A stretch of DNA of 64,000 nt from Methanospirillum purgamenti (lineage in GTDB: Archaea > Halobacteriota > Methanomicrobia > Methanomicrobiales > Methanospirillaceae), in the NCBI RefSeq assembly GCF_018502485.1, contig NZ_CP075546.1. One strand, 5' to 3'. Position numbers and translations under genes: made by a program. Positions within the stretch are counted from its first letter, which is position 1; every line of letters starts with the position of its first letter. Shown here piece by piece: positions 1 to 10,275 of this stretch. The notes below the pieces were generated by a model. That model did not search any database, had not been told where the DNA came from, and saw only the letters and a program-made list of their open reading frames with translations.

Positions 1-2312
1 TTGTTCTCTTCGGATTTGTTCAGATTCCTGACATACTGATAAACAGCCTTACCTGGTGGCTCGGAGATGTTGCGGGAATGATGATAATTGCCCCGGTATT
101 CTTTACCTGGTCAACACTGACGAAAGCATCTCTTGCTACATCTATTCGGATTGAACATGTATTCTTTTATTTTCTGCTTATCATCGGAAGCATGCTCATA
201 TTTTCTTATAGCACTCCCTATGTGTTTTTAATCTTTGTAATATATGCTGCTTTTCGGTTTTCTGCCCGTCATGGAACACTTACGGTTCTCATTGGAGATC
301 TGATCGCAATATGGTCGGTATATTTCAGTCAGAGTGTTTTTTTTGGATCTTCTGTTCATGATACCCTCTTTTCTATACAGTCTTTTATAACCATTACGTC
401 TATTACCGGCCTTTTCCTGATATCTGCATTACATGAACGAAAAAACGTAATGAATGAACTTCAGACTGCCAAACGAGAACTCGAGGATCGGGTAGCAAAT
501 CAAAGTCTTACGATACGAGAACGTGAAACCAGGTTTTCAGAACTTGTCAATGCAATGCGTTCCGGTGTTGTAATCTACCGGCCAACTCATGATGAGACAG
601 ATTTTATTATAGAGGAAGTAAACCCGGCCGTTGAAAAGATTGAAGGGCTTAAAAGAGAGGATATTGTTGGCCGTTCTGTCAAAGATGTCTTTCCCGGTGT
701 TGAAAACTTTGGTCTTTTTCAGATCTTCCAAGAGGTTAGTAAAACCGGGATAACGAAACATTTCCCGGTCTCTTACTATGTGGATAACCGTCACTCCGGC
801 TGGCGGGATAATTTTGTATTCAAGTTACCTGGAGGTGAAATCGTTGCTGTTTATGAGGACGTTACGGAAGAAAAAGAGGTAAAAAAAGAACTTGTATACG
901 CGAAAAACTGGCTTGAGTTCACCCAGACCGTCGCAAAGATAGGGCTGTGGACATGGGATATACAATCTGATACACTTACCTGGTCAGATGAGTTTTTCGT
1001 GATGTTTGGCCTTCCCCCCGGGACCATCCCTTCATTTGACTCCTGGCTGAAAACAATCCATCCTGACGATAGGGATGCTGCATACGAGAGAACTCTCAGG
1101 TCTGTGAGCGAGAAAAAAGAACTCTGGAATGAATATCGAATTATTCTCCCATCCGGAGAGATTCGATGGATAGCAGCAGCAGGAAGAACAGAATATGATC
1201 ACAATGGGGTTGGAACCGGGATGTCTGGGATCTGTATAGACATAACAAACCGGATTGAGACTGAAACCGCACTCCGGGAGAGTGAAGAACGGTACAGGAT
1301 GCTGGTTGATAATGTTCCTGATATTATTCTTGTTCATCGGAATGGAGTGCTTTTATATGTTAATCCAGCCGCTGCTGACATGATGGGATACACAATCCAG
1401 GAACTGTATGATACCTTGCTTATCTTTCATGTCTCTCCTGAATATCACGGAATACTCATTGATGCAATAAAGCGCAGGATGGATAGTCAGGATATTGAAC
1501 CATATGAGTTAGAAATTTTATCAAAAAGTGGAGAAAGAAAACGGGTTGTTGTCAGAGGGTGCACTATCCAGTATCAGGGAGAACCTGCATCACTCAATGT
1601 CCTTACTGATATAACTGAACGAAAGATTATCGAGGATCAACTTCGAGATTTTAATGAAAAACTTGAGATAGAAGTGAAAAACCGGACTGAAGAACTTCAG
1701 ACCTCTCTTGCAGAAAAGGAAGTGCTGCTTAAAGAAATTCACCATCGGGTAAAAAATAACATGCAGGTTATTTCCAGTCTTTTGTTTATGCAGGCAAGAA
1801 ATGCAGAGCAAAAGGAGGTCCGGGATATACTTCTTGAAAGTCAGAATCGTATTAAATCTATTGCCCTTGTTCATGAAAAGTTATATCAGTCAAAAGATTT
1901 TGATAGAATTGATTATCCTGATTATTTGATTCGAATTACAAAGCAAATCGCCGAATCGTATAAGGACGGGCAAAACCAGGTTAGGATCATAGTAAATAAT
2001 GACACGGTTTTTCTCTCAATTGACAAGGCGGTTCCCTGTAGTTTAATCGTAAGTGAATTGGTTTCAAATTCTCTCAAGTATGCTTTTCCTGATAACAGAC
2101 CTGGAGAGATTCAAATTGATTTCTCTCTTTTGGAAAATGAATATGAACTGATCTATACGGATAATGGGATTGGAATTCCTGAATCTATTGAGCCGGGTAA
2201 AACAAAAACACTGGGACTTGAACTCATACAAGGTCTTGTTCATCAGTTAAATGGAACAATGACATTAGATAGGTCGAATGGAACAAAATATACTCTTCGG
2301 TTTTCTGCATAA
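1..2312 (+). CDS. MASE1-PAS-PAS-PAS-HisKA_2 sensor histidine kinase (5' end outside window)
   Basis: The frame is open to the left edge, and the first bases already encode WWLGDVAG, a typical MASE1 stretch, so the gene begins upstream; the first in-window Met (78) is internal. Numbering from that Met: hydrophobic MASE1 helices to about 120, a short coiled coil, three PAS domains (about 150-270, 278-398, 405-520), a HisKA_2 region with HHRVKNNMQ (His555/556), and HATPase_c (about 640-744) with N-box ELVSNSLKYAF and DNGIGIP. It is a membrane-bound autokinase. The ligand is unknown. A REC-PAS regulator follows after 164 bases on the same strand and may be its partner. The domain assignment is firm; the pairing is inference. 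Confidence 0.9.
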   Translation, partial: VLFGFVQIPDILINSLTWWLGDVAGMMIIAPVFFTWSTLTKASLATSIRIEHVFFYFLLIIGSMLIFSYSTPYVFLIFVIYAAFRFSARHGTLTVLIGDLIAIWSVYFSQSVFFGSSVHDTLFSIQSFITITSITGLFLISALHERKNVMNELQTAKRELEDRVANQSLTIRERETRFSELVNAMRSGVVIYRPTHDETDFIIEEVNPAVEKIEGLKREDIVGRSVKDVFPGVENFGLFQIFQEVSKTGITKHFPVSYYVDNRHSGWRDNFVFKLPGGEIVAVYEDVTEEKEVKKELVYAKNWLEFTQTVAKIGLWTWDIQSDTLTWSDEFFVMFGLPPGTIPSFDSWLKTIHPDDRDAAYERTLRSVSEKKELWNEYRIILPSGEIRWIAAAGRTEYDHNGVGTGMSGICIDITNRIETETALRESEERYRMLVDNVPDIILVHRNGVLLYVNPAAADMMGYTIQELYDTLLIFHVSPEYHGILIDAIKRRMDSQDIEPYELEILSKSGERKRVVVRGCTIQYQGEPASLNVLTDITERKIIEDQLRDFNEKLEIEVKNRTEELQTSLAEKEVLLKEIHHRVKNNMQVISSLLFMQARNAEQKEVRDILLESQNRIKSIALVHEKLYQSKDFDRIDYPDYLIRITKQIAESYKDGQNQVRIIVNNDTVFLSIDKAVPCSLIVSELVSNSLKYAFPDNRPGEIQIDFSLLENEYELIYTDNGIGIPESIEPGKTKTLGLELIQGLVHQLNGTMTLDRSNGTKYTLRFSA

Positions 2313-2476
2313 CGTTCTTGTTTGGTTATACTTCACAAATGAAAACATCTATCTCTCATGATGATGTATCCTTAATTGTTTGCTCATAACCCGGTAATAT
2401 CCGATTCATGGAATTCTTATACTAGGAGATAAAACATTATTTCATTGTTATCAAAAATGCTCTGTAAATCTGCTCT

Positions 2477-3490
2477 ATGATGGACAAAGTTAAAATTCTG
2501 GTTGTTGAGGATGAGTTTGTTACAGGACTTGAGATACGTGCACGTCTTGAAGACCTGGGATACGAAGTTCTCGATATCTTGGATACCGGTGAAGAGGCGG
2601 TGGAAAAAGCAGGGGTAATGCATCCTGATATCATGATCATGGATATTACCCTGAAAGGTGTGATGACCGGGATTGAAGCGGCAGATCTTATCCGAAGGCA
2701 GTATCGTATTCCAATCATTTACCTAACCGCTCATTCTGATGAAGCAACAGTGCAAAAGGCTGTTCATTCAGAACCATTTGGATACCTCATCAAGCCACTG
2801 GAAGAACGGGCATTACATACTACTATCCGGATGGCTCTTTATAAACATGAGATGGATAAAGCTCTGATTGAGAGTGAAAAGAGGTACAGAGCCATTGCAG
2901 AATTAGCTGAAGATTCGATATTCGTTTTAGATAATAATCACAATATCCTTTTTTTAAATACTCATGCAAAGAAATTTTTCGGTCAGGAGCAAGATCTTGT
3001 ATCTCCAGTACCCCTTGGTTCATTTATTCCGGCCAGTCTCCTTGATACTCTGCAGGAACAGATAAAAACAGTCTTTGAATTTGGAAATTCTCTTCGTGTC
3101 ACACATAATTTTACTTATCATGATGAGGAAATCTGGCTAGATTCTACAATAGTTCCAGTTATTACCCCGGATGGAGTTATCCAGGTGATTGGTCAGCTTC
3201 ATGATATATCTATGATGGTCAGGATTGAAAAGGAAGTTGAGAAAAAAGGACTTGTTCAGATAGAACACAATATGGAACAGTTCCAGATCTTAAATGACCG
3301 TATCCGGAATCCTCTGGCAATTATCATGTCACTTGCATCTATGTTCGAAACAAAAGAGGGTGATGAAATTATCGAACAGGTCAAACGGATTGACAATCTT
3401 GTAACCCAGTTAGATCAGGGATGGATCCAATCTGATGCGGTTCGGAACTTTTTGCTCAAGCACTATGGGCATGGAAAAATTGCCGAGTAA
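2477..3490 (+). CDS. Response regulator: REC-PAS with kinase-like helical tail
   Basis: Residues 1-125 form a receiver domain (VVEDE acidic pair, phosphoacceptor Asp in MIMDITLKG, Thr in YLTAH, Lys in LIKPL). A PAS domain covers about 135-255. The last 79 residues look like the dimerisation helices of a histidine kinase, but the H-box equivalent reads NDRIRNPL with Asp in place of the phosphoacceptor His, and no ATPase domain follows. There is no DNA-binding domain. The protein at 30327-31727 shares the architecture. It lies between two HisKA_2 kinases on the same strand, so it probably receives phosphate from one of them. Output is unknown; binding of the tail to a kinase is inference. Confidence 0.85.
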   Translation: MMDKVKILVVEDEFVTGLEIRARLEDLGYEVLDILDTGEEAVEKAGVMHPDIMIMDITLKGVMTGIEAADLIRRQYRIPIIYLTAHSDEATVQKAVHSEPFGYLIKPLEERALHTTIRMALYKHEMDKALIESEKRYRAIAELAEDSIFVLDNNHNILFLNTHAKKFFGQEQDLVSPVPLGSFIPASLLDTLQEQIKTVFEFGNSLRVTHNFTYHDEEIWLDSTIVPVITPDGVIQVIGQLHDISMMVRIEKEVEKKGLVQIEHNMEQFQILNDRIRNPLAIIMSLASMFETKEGDEIIEQVKRIDNLVTQLDQGWIQSDAVRNFLLKHYGHGKIAE

Positions 3491-3596
3491 TATACGAGTA
3501 ATTTGGTGATTCTTGTTTGAATCTCTTTTTTTGATCGTGCTGTGAGAAATGATTGATAATCTATAACACCTGAATTATACAATATACACATACGTG

Positions 3597-4472
3597 ATGA
3601 ACCGAAGGTATGTAATACCAATTATTTTGCTCATTTTTGCAGGTATTTTTTTATCATTTTCATACTTTCATCCACATTTTGATTCTTCGCTCACTCGGTG
3701 TATTGACCAGGGTTATATCATCATTGGTTATTCCATCGAACCTCCATATGCGTATATTGATAATAGTGAAATAACTGGAGAATCTCCTGAAGTCGCACGG
3801 GAAATTGTTCGTCGATTAGGCATTTCAAATATTATTTGGCGTCAGACAGAATTTGGATCCCTGATATCTGAATTAGAAGCTGGGAAGATTGATGTTATTG
3901 CCTCAGGTATGTTTATTACTGAGGCTCGTAAAGAACAGATTGCATTTTCCCTGCCTTCTATTCATGTTTTGCAGGGATTACTAGTAAAAAAGGGAAACCC
4001 TCATAATATTCATTCATATCGACAGGCGTTTCAAAATATGGATGTCAGTATTGCTGTTCTTTCAGGCTCTGTGGAAGAATTAATTTTCAGGGAACTTGGA
4101 ATGTCTGAAGATAGACTGATTCATGTTCCCGACGCGATTTCTGGACTGGCAAGTGTTGAAACCGGAAAAATTGATGGATTTGCACTATCTTCACCTCCGA
4201 TTCGATGGATTGAAAAACACAATCCCTCTCGTATGGTTGAACAAGCATACCCGTTTGATCAAACCGATATCTCAAAGAGCATCATCTCCGGAAATGGAGC
4301 CTTTGGTTTTCGAAAATCTGATAAAAAATTATTGGATGCCTGGAACGAGCAGATGATCTTATATATCGGGAGTGAGGAACACCAGGAACTTGTAAGGCAG
4401 TTTGGAATTATGAAGGAAGAATTGCCAGACTATCATTCTCAACAGTATGGCAGTGAGAAAACATTATTATGA
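3597..4472 (+). CDS. Membrane-anchored extracellular solute-binding protein (SBP family 3)
   Basis: An N-terminal hydrophobic segment (about residues 5-25) is followed by a family-3 binding-protein fold: GYSIEPPYAYID, then ESPEVAREIVRRLG, then the KIDVIASGMFIT stretch typical of polar amino-acid binders. The first segment has no Cys, so it is probably a signal anchor rather than a lipoprotein signal. A GTG lies one codon upstream at 3594; I prefer the ATG. No permease or ATPase gene is nearby. Instead the stop overlaps the start of a transmembrane kinase by four bases (ATGA). A role as sensor subunit for that kinase is inferred. The ligand cannot be read from sequence. Confidence 0.85.
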   Translation: MNRRYVIPIILLIFAGIFLSFSYFHPHFDSSLTRCIDQGYIIIGYSIEPPYAYIDNSEITGESPEVAREIVRRLGISNIIWRQTEFGSLISELEAGKIDVIASGMFITEARKEQIAFSLPSIHVLQGLLVKKGNPHNIHSYRQAFQNMDVSIAVLSGSVEELIFRELGMSEDRLIHVPDAISGLASVETGKIDGFALSSPPIRWIEKHNPSRMVEQAYPFDQTDISKSIISGNGAFGFRKSDKKLLDAWNEQMILYIGSEEHQELVRQFGIMKEELPDYHSQQYGSEKTLL

Positions 4473-7400
4473 CTGGTTATTCATATTCTGATTTTATTTC
4501 GCTGCTTAAAAATCCCCGTATCTGGATTTGGGGTGCAATATTGTTCACACTCCTGATGTGCATAGGAATTGCAGGGCTTCATTATCAACAACAATATGAT
4601 GTGAATCAAGCGATTGATACCCTTAACATCATTGGATCAGCACGCATCGATTTAGTAAAGGGATTTTTACATTATTCGCTTTCAAAAGAGTTTGGCACAC
4701 CGTATGATGCATCTTCCGGGTATGCTCTTCTTGATCAGGCTGTTAAGTCTTTTGAACAGTCAATTACAAAGTTGCATAATAAAAGTTATCTCTCTGATGC
4801 GGAGGGAGAAGCTCTTGTAAATCAGTTCAGTGAAAAGGTAGAGGCATTTAAAAATCTTTTACATCAACAGATGGAATTACCGGGAGATGATCAAAATCTA
4901 CAGATCCGATTGAGAGTCGCTTTATACGATCTTGAACAGCAGGCTGATCTTCTTGACCTGAAATTTAGGGAATCTTTAACATCCCATACAAAACATTGGG
5001 AAGATCTCATAATTTTGACGCTTGGTTTTACGTTTCTTTTTCTTGCTGGGTTATGTGCTGCTGTAATCTACTCGATGCACCATGCTGATGAGATGTCTTC
5101 TGTTCTTGCATATACCGAACGACGATATCGGCTACTTGCGGAAAATGTTGGAGACATTATCTGGAAGATGGACCTTCCGTCGCAAAAATTCACATATATC
5201 AGTCCGTCAGTTTCTGTACTCCTGGGCTATGATCCGAAAGATGCCACAAACCAGTCACTTGAATCAATGCTTACTCCACAATCACTTCAGGTATTCAAAA
5301 AAGAGTATCCTGAGAGAATTCGTGCTATGGAAAGGGGTATTGAATCAGTCCGGGTTCAGACTCATGAGATGGATCTCGTACGCAAAGATAATACATACTT
5401 CCCAACAGAAACGGTGACAACTCTCATCACTGATAATAATGGCCGTGTTACTGGAATGGTTGGAGTGACGAGGGATATCAGTGAACGGAAAAAAGCAGAA
5501 AATGCACTCTATGAGAGTGAAGAGCGATATCGTCGGATTCTTGATTCCATGTTGGAAGGTTTTCAAATACTTGATCATGAGTTCCGATATATTTATTTGA
5601 ATGATGTTGCCGTGCAGCAGAGTGGATATTCAAGGAATGAGCTGCTGACGAGTTCATTGCCCGTGATGTATCCTGCCGTAGAACACACCAGTATGTTTCA
5701 ATCGCTGAAAAAATCAATGCAAGAGAGAGTTCCCCAGAACATCGAGAGTGAGTTTGTCTTTCCAGATGGGAAACGTTCATGGTATAATTTGAAAATTCAA
5801 CCTGTTCCTGAAGGGATTGCGATTCTCTCAATCAATATTACTGATCAAAAGTTGTATCAGACAGAACTTGAAATCAAAAATCAGGAACTTGGAGCAACAT
5901 TTGAAGAACTTGCAGCATCAGAAGAAGAGCTCAGGCAGAATTATGAAGAACTTGAAACCCAACGGAACGATCTTATAAAAAGCGAAGAAAAATTCCGAAT
6001 ACTTGCAGATTATACCTATAACTGGGAATACTGGCTTTCAGTTGATAATAGATATGTATATGTCACCCCTTCTGTCGAGCGCATCTGCGGGTACCGTTCT
6101 GATGATTTCTATCAGCAAAAAATTACCATAGAACAGTTGATTCATCCGTCAGATCTTCAGATCTATATTAACCATGTCTCCCTGGATGAGAAAAAAGATA
6201 AAGAAGAGATTATCTTCAGGATTATCACCCGTCATAACCAGATAAAATGGATAGCTCATACCTGTGTCCCTATTTTTGATTCAGACGGAAATTCTCTAGG
6301 AAGAAGAGGAACAAACCGTGATATAACCGATAAAAAACTGGTTGAAGATGAACTTATTCGATCATATGAAGAGCTTGAGAATCGTGTTCAGGAACGGACT
6401 CTGGAATTAACCGAAAAAAATAACGAACTCACGTACATCCAGCATGTTCTTGAAGAAAACCTGGAACGACTTGATGTTGCCGAGGCTATCGCTCATTATG
6501 GAACCTGGGAGATGAATATGAATACCGGACAGGTATTCTGGTCCAAAGAACAGTATAGAATAATGGGCTATGAGCCGGATTCAGTTCAGCCGTCGTATGA
6601 TATGGTCATGAGCAGAATACATCCTGAGGATCGTGACCGAGCCCACCATGAAATTCAAAGAATCATTGACAATCAGTCATCCGGAACAGTGTATCACCGG
6701 CTTCTTCTCCCCAATGGAGATGTCAGATTCGTTCATGCCCAGATGAAAGTATTACATGATGAAAGTGAAAATAAGGTCCGATTGGTCGGGTCTTCCCAGG
6801 ATATCACTGAAATAGTCCGAGCTGAGGATGACCGGGTGAAAACTGCAAATGAGATTCATGATCTGTATAATAATGCTCCATGTGGATACCATTCTCTGAA
6901 TTCTGAGGGATTGATTGTCAGGATGAATGACACAGAACTCTCCTGGCTTGGATATTCATCTGATGAAGTGGTAGGTAAAAAACATATCACAGATCTTCTT
7001 CCTTCTGACAGTAAGAAAATTTTCATCGCCAATTTTCATGACTTCATTAAGAAAGGAGAGTTGTCTGGGATTGAAATCGAGATGATACGACAAGATGGGA
7101 CAACCTTCCCGGTCCGGGTTAATGCTTCAGCTATCTATGACAAAACTGGATCCTTTGTAATGTCCCGATCAATCGTAGTAGACATAACCGAACAAAAACA
7201 GTTTGATGAGCAGTTGTCACGATCACTGAAAGAAAAAGAAACATTGCTTAAGGAAATTCATCATCGTGTCAAAAATAATATGCAGGTTATATCCAGCCTT
7301 CTTTTTATGCAAGCAAGAGCCCTGAAAGATCCGGAAATGATAGAAATTTTTAACGAAAGTCAGAACCGGATCAAATCGTTAGCCCTTATCCATGAAAAAT

Positions 7401-7828
7401 TGTACCAATCTGATGATTTAGACCGGATAGATTATGGTGATTACATCAAAAAGATCATTGATTACCTGTTCCAGTCTTATAAGGCAACTTCTCATAATAT
7501 CTCGGTGAAATTAGACATTTCAGAGATCTATTTGCATATTGATAAGGCCATGCCATGCAGCCTGATCATCAATGAGATGATCTCCAACTCTTTAAAACAT
7601 GCATTTCCAGATGGACAAAAAGGAGAAATAACAATAGAAATGTTCTTTGATTCAGATATGTATCACCTGAATTATTCAGATAATGGAATTGGCCTTCCGG
7701 ATGGTTTTATCCTGGAGAGAAGTTCATCTCTGGGCATGCAGCTTATTAAAGGTCTTATCGGACAACTTGGGGGGAAGATGGAGATTATCAGGAATTGCGG
7801 GACCGGGTATCGAGTGAAATTCCCATAA
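4469..7828 (+). CDS. Transmembrane five-PAS HisKA_2 sensor histidine kinase
   Basis: This 1119-residue kinase has a first helix (about 16-37), an extracytoplasmic helical sensor region of about 140 residues, and a second helix (about 180-203). Five PAS domains follow (about 213-345, 347-470, 515-630, 670-790, 795-915), with a charged coiled coil between the second and third. Then come HisKA_2 with HHRVKNNMQ (His931/932) and HATPase_c (about 1010-1119; N-box NEMISNSLKHAF, DNGIGLP). Its start overlaps the stop of the binding-protein gene, implying translational coupling and equimolar supply. The kinase core resembles that of the kinase at the left edge but differs at many third codon positions, so the duplication is old. 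Confidence 0.9.
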   Translation: MTGYSYSDFISLLKNPRIWIWGAILFTLLMCIGIAGLHYQQQYDVNQAIDTLNIIGSARIDLVKGFLHYSLSKEFGTPYDASSGYALLDQAVKSFEQSITKLHNKSYLSDAEGEALVNQFSEKVEAFKNLLHQQMELPGDDQNLQIRLRVALYDLEQQADLLDLKFRESLTSHTKHWEDLIILTLGFTFLFLAGLCAAVIYSMHHADEMSSVLAYTERRYRLLAENVGDIIWKMDLPSQKFTYISPSVSVLLGYDPKDATNQSLESMLTPQSLQVFKKEYPERIRAMERGIESVRVQTHEMDLVRKDNTYFPTETVTTLITDNNGRVTGMVGVTRDISERKKAENALYESEERYRRILDSMLEGFQILDHEFRYIYLNDVAVQQSGYSRNELLTSSLPVMYPAVEHTSMFQSLKKSMQERVPQNIESEFVFPDGKRSWYNLKIQPVPEGIAILSINITDQKLYQTELEIKNQELGATFEELAASEEELRQNYEELETQRNDLIKSEEKFRILADYTYNWEYWLSVDNRYVYVTPSVERICGYRSDDFYQQKITIEQLIHPSDLQIYINHVSLDEKKDKEEIIFRIITRHNQIKWIAHTCVPIFDSDGNSLGRRGTNRDITDKKLVEDELIRSYEELENRVQERTLELTEKNNELTYIQHVLEENLERLDVAEAIAHYGTWEMNMNTGQVFWSKEQYRIMGYEPDSVQPSYDMVMSRIHPEDRDRAHHEIQRIIDNQSSGTVYHRLLLPNGDVRFVHAQMKVLHDESENKVRLVGSSQDITEIVRAEDDRVKTANEIHDLYNNAPCGYHSLNSEGLIVRMNDTELSWLGYSSDEVVGKKHITDLLPSDSKKIFIANFHDFIKKGELSGIEIEMIRQDGTTFPVRVNASAIYDKTGSFVMSRSIVVDITEQKQFDEQLSRSLKEKETLLKEIHHRVKNNMQVISSLLFMQARALKDPEMIEIFNESQNRIKSLALIHEKLYQSDDLDRIDYGDYIKKIIDYLFQSYKATSHNISVKLDISEIYLHIDKAMPCSLIINEMISNSLKHAFPDGQKGEITIEMFFDSDMYHLNYSDNGIGLPDGFILERSSSLGMQLIKGLIGQLGGKMEIIRNCGTGYRVKFP

Positions 7829-7870
7829 AAAAACAGAGAAAAGATATCTTTATACTTCCCGTACTATCTC

Positions 7871-9598
7871 ATGGAACGAAGGATTCCGTATGGTATATGT
7901 AATTATCAGGAAGCTATTCTGAAAAAGGCATATCTGATTGATAAGACGTCATATATTCAAAAATTAGAGACGATTCAAAATCCGGTATTCCTTCGGCCAA
8001 GGAGATTTGGTAAATCGCTATTCTGCTCCATGCTTCAGTATTATTATGACCGTTCATATGTGAATTCGTTTGAGGAAATTTTTGGAGAGTCTTGGATTGG
8101 TACGCACCCAACTTCATCTCATAATCAATATATTGTTCTGAACCTTGATTTCTCTGTTATTCATATATCTGATCTGGTATCAGACATAGAAGAAGAATTT
8201 GAAGTATATTGTAATAATTGTTTGAAAATGCTAAAAATACAATATTCAGTTCTTCTTGAAACATTGCCGGATATTAACCCAGATATATCATCATCAACGA
8301 ATCTTGCCCTTATGCTTCAATATTTAAAAGCCACTGGAATTTCTCAATTGTATGTGATAATTGATGAATATGACAATTTTGCGAATCAGTGCATTACTAG
8401 TTATCAGGATTTTTTGTATGAAGAATTTACTGCAGAGGATAGTTTTCTTCGGACTTTTTTCAACGTTTTAAAACAAGGAAGACAAAACGGTGCAATTGCA
8501 CAGATTTTTATAACTGGGGTATTTCCCATAACCATTGATGATTTGGCATCCGGATACAATATTGGAACATTTCTGACACTTGATCCTGAATTTGAGCACA
8601 TGATTGGGTTCACTCAAAAAGAGGTGAACAATCTACTTGATTGTATCTATAATGATTATGGTTTTGATATTTCAACAAAGCCGATGGTTTTGGATGTGAT
8701 TAAAAGTCAGTATGATGGATATCACATAGTCAGAACAGATGGTCAGGCTTTGTATAACCCCACAATGGTGATGTTTTTCCTCAGACTGTTTTGCTCCTCG
8801 GGAAATATTCCAAACCAACTCACTGATTTGAATCTCCGAACTGATCTTGGTTGGATTAAAAGGATTACCTGTATGCGATCTGATGATACTGAAGTTTTTA
8901 TCCGCGATTTGACTCTCCAAGACAGTATATCATTTGATGAAGAGTACCTGGTTACAAAATTTAATATGTTACAGTTCTTTCAGAAAGGATATTATCCCAT
9001 TTCTTTTTTTTACCTGGGCCTTCTCACTAGAAAAGATGAGTTTTCACTCACCATCCCTAACCTGAATGTCAGAAAAATTATCACCGAATATTTAAACGAA
9101 CTGTATCACATTGATGTGTCAACCAGATATGAAGAGATGATGAGAAAATTTGTTTCTCATCCGGATCTTCCAAAACTTTTTGCTGATTACTGGGAGTTGT
9201 ATGTCTCACAGCTACCTGAAGTTCTATTTATGCAGGTTGGGGAGAATTTCTATAGGGCTACTTTTTATGAACTCTGCAGCAGGTATTTGTCAAAGTGGTT
9301 TACCTGGAACATTGAAAGGTCTTATCCGAAAGGAAGATCTGATCTTGAGTTTGTTGGGAAATATAATGAAAAATTTGCTCATATCAGGATCATTATTGAG
9401 TTTAAATATTTATCAAATGCAGAGTTCAGGAAACATTATGATAAATTGGAGAATTTTTCCCTTCAGGAAGAAGATAAGAATCAATTAGCAAGATATGTCG
9501 AGGGTTTAATAAAAGAAAATCCGGAATTACAGATAGAACAATATGTCATATATTGTTTTGGAAATATTGGATTTCGGGTATTTGATCTGAAAAATTGA
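7871..9598 (+). CDS. AAA-ATPase-like / PD-(D/E)XK nuclease family protein
   Basis: The 575-residue protein matches the AAA-ATPase_like plus PDDEXK_9 family. The N-terminus carries RRIPYGICNY, the LIDKT motif and a reduced P-loop RPRRFGKSLF (about 41-50). A Walker B-like IIDEYD sits near residue 160. The C-terminus has a nuclease-like signature, GRSDLEF followed by IIEFKY (Asp ... Glu-x-Lys). These proteins are common in several copies in anaerobe genomes and their role is unresolved; a mobile or defence-related activity has been suggested. It stands alone, 42 bases after the kinase gene. Family assignment is firm; activity is not shown. Confidence 0.85.
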   Translation: MERRIPYGICNYQEAILKKAYLIDKTSYIQKLETIQNPVFLRPRRFGKSLFCSMLQYYYDRSYVNSFEEIFGESWIGTHPTSSHNQYIVLNLDFSVIHISDLVSDIEEEFEVYCNNCLKMLKIQYSVLLETLPDINPDISSSTNLALMLQYLKATGISQLYVIIDEYDNFANQCITSYQDFLYEEFTAEDSFLRTFFNVLKQGRQNGAIAQIFITGVFPITIDDLASGYNIGTFLTLDPEFEHMIGFTQKEVNNLLDCIYNDYGFDISTKPMVLDVIKSQYDGYHIVRTDGQALYNPTMVMFFLRLFCSSGNIPNQLTDLNLRTDLGWIKRITCMRSDDTEVFIRDLTLQDSISFDEEYLVTKFNMLQFFQKGYYPISFFYLGLLTRKDEFSLTIPNLNVRKIITEYLNELYHIDVSTRYEEMMRKFVSHPDLPKLFADYWELYVSQLPEVLFMQVGENFYRATFYELCSRYLSKWFTWNIERSYPKGRSDLEFVGKYNEKFAHIRIIIEFKYLSNAEFRKHYDKLENFSLQEEDKNQLARYVEGLIKENPELQIEQYVIYCFGNIGFRVFDLKN

Positions 9599-9756
9599 AT
9601 CCGCCTGGCCATATTGTTAGTTTTTTTACTGAGTTTGGGCCGACATTCAGAGAATAGAGGCGTATCCTTCCACAATATCAGGATTCCTTTGGTTAGATGT
9701 ATTCTGACTCGTTATCTCTCACTTTTATCATTTTCTGAACCAACATATATCCGGGC

Positions 9757-10188
9757 ATGTCTATATCCTGTGTTTTCTGTTCTCCAGCCAAGAGTGAAAT
9801 ACTGTTTACAAATACTGTTGCATATTGCCGGAAAGATGATTATCCGGTAACACCCGGCCATCTGCTCATCATTCCTTATCGTCACATCGCGTCTTTCTTT
9901 GAAGTGACAGAAGAGGAACAAGTGGCGATGTTTGATCTGGTCAGAGTAGGAAGAAAGTACCTGGAAACAACCTATCATCCAGAGGGGTATAATATTGCGA
10001 TAAATGATGGATCAGTGGCTGGTCAGACAGTAATGCATCTTCATATACATTTAATTCCCCGGTATCCGGGAGATCTGGAGGATCCAAAAGCATGGGTGCA
10101 TCAGACTCTTGGAGTCAGCAAACGAATGCTTGAGCTGAAAGATAACCCGGCACCCCAAAATATGATGAGGGGTCGAGATCATCGATGA
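9757..10188 (+). CDS. HIT family nucleotide hydrolase
   Basis: This 143-residue protein has the histidine-triad motif MHLHIHLIPR (about residues 92-101) that gives the family its catalytic His. An N-terminal CVFC pair resembles the zinc-binding Cys of many prokaryotic HIT proteins. The fold landmark GHLLIIPYRH is also present. Family members cleave nucleoside phosphoramidates or dinucleoside polyphosphates; the physiological substrate is not predictable. The start at ATG 9757 places the Cys pair at residues 5-8, as usual. It is an isolated gene with an AT-rich leader. Confidence 0.9.
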   Translation: MSISCVFCSPAKSEILFTNTVAYCRKDDYPVTPGHLLIIPYRHIASFFEVTEEEQVAMFDLVRVGRKYLETTYHPEGYNIAINDGSVAGQTVMHLHIHLIPRYPGDLEDPKAWVHQTLGVSKRMLELKDNPAPQNMMRGRDHR

Positions 10189-10275
10189 TAACCTTGAATC
10201 CTTAAGCCCTGTCATTCTTTCACTGATATAAAAAAATGATGCCCGGTTCATCATATGATCCCGAAGAGGTCCAGT

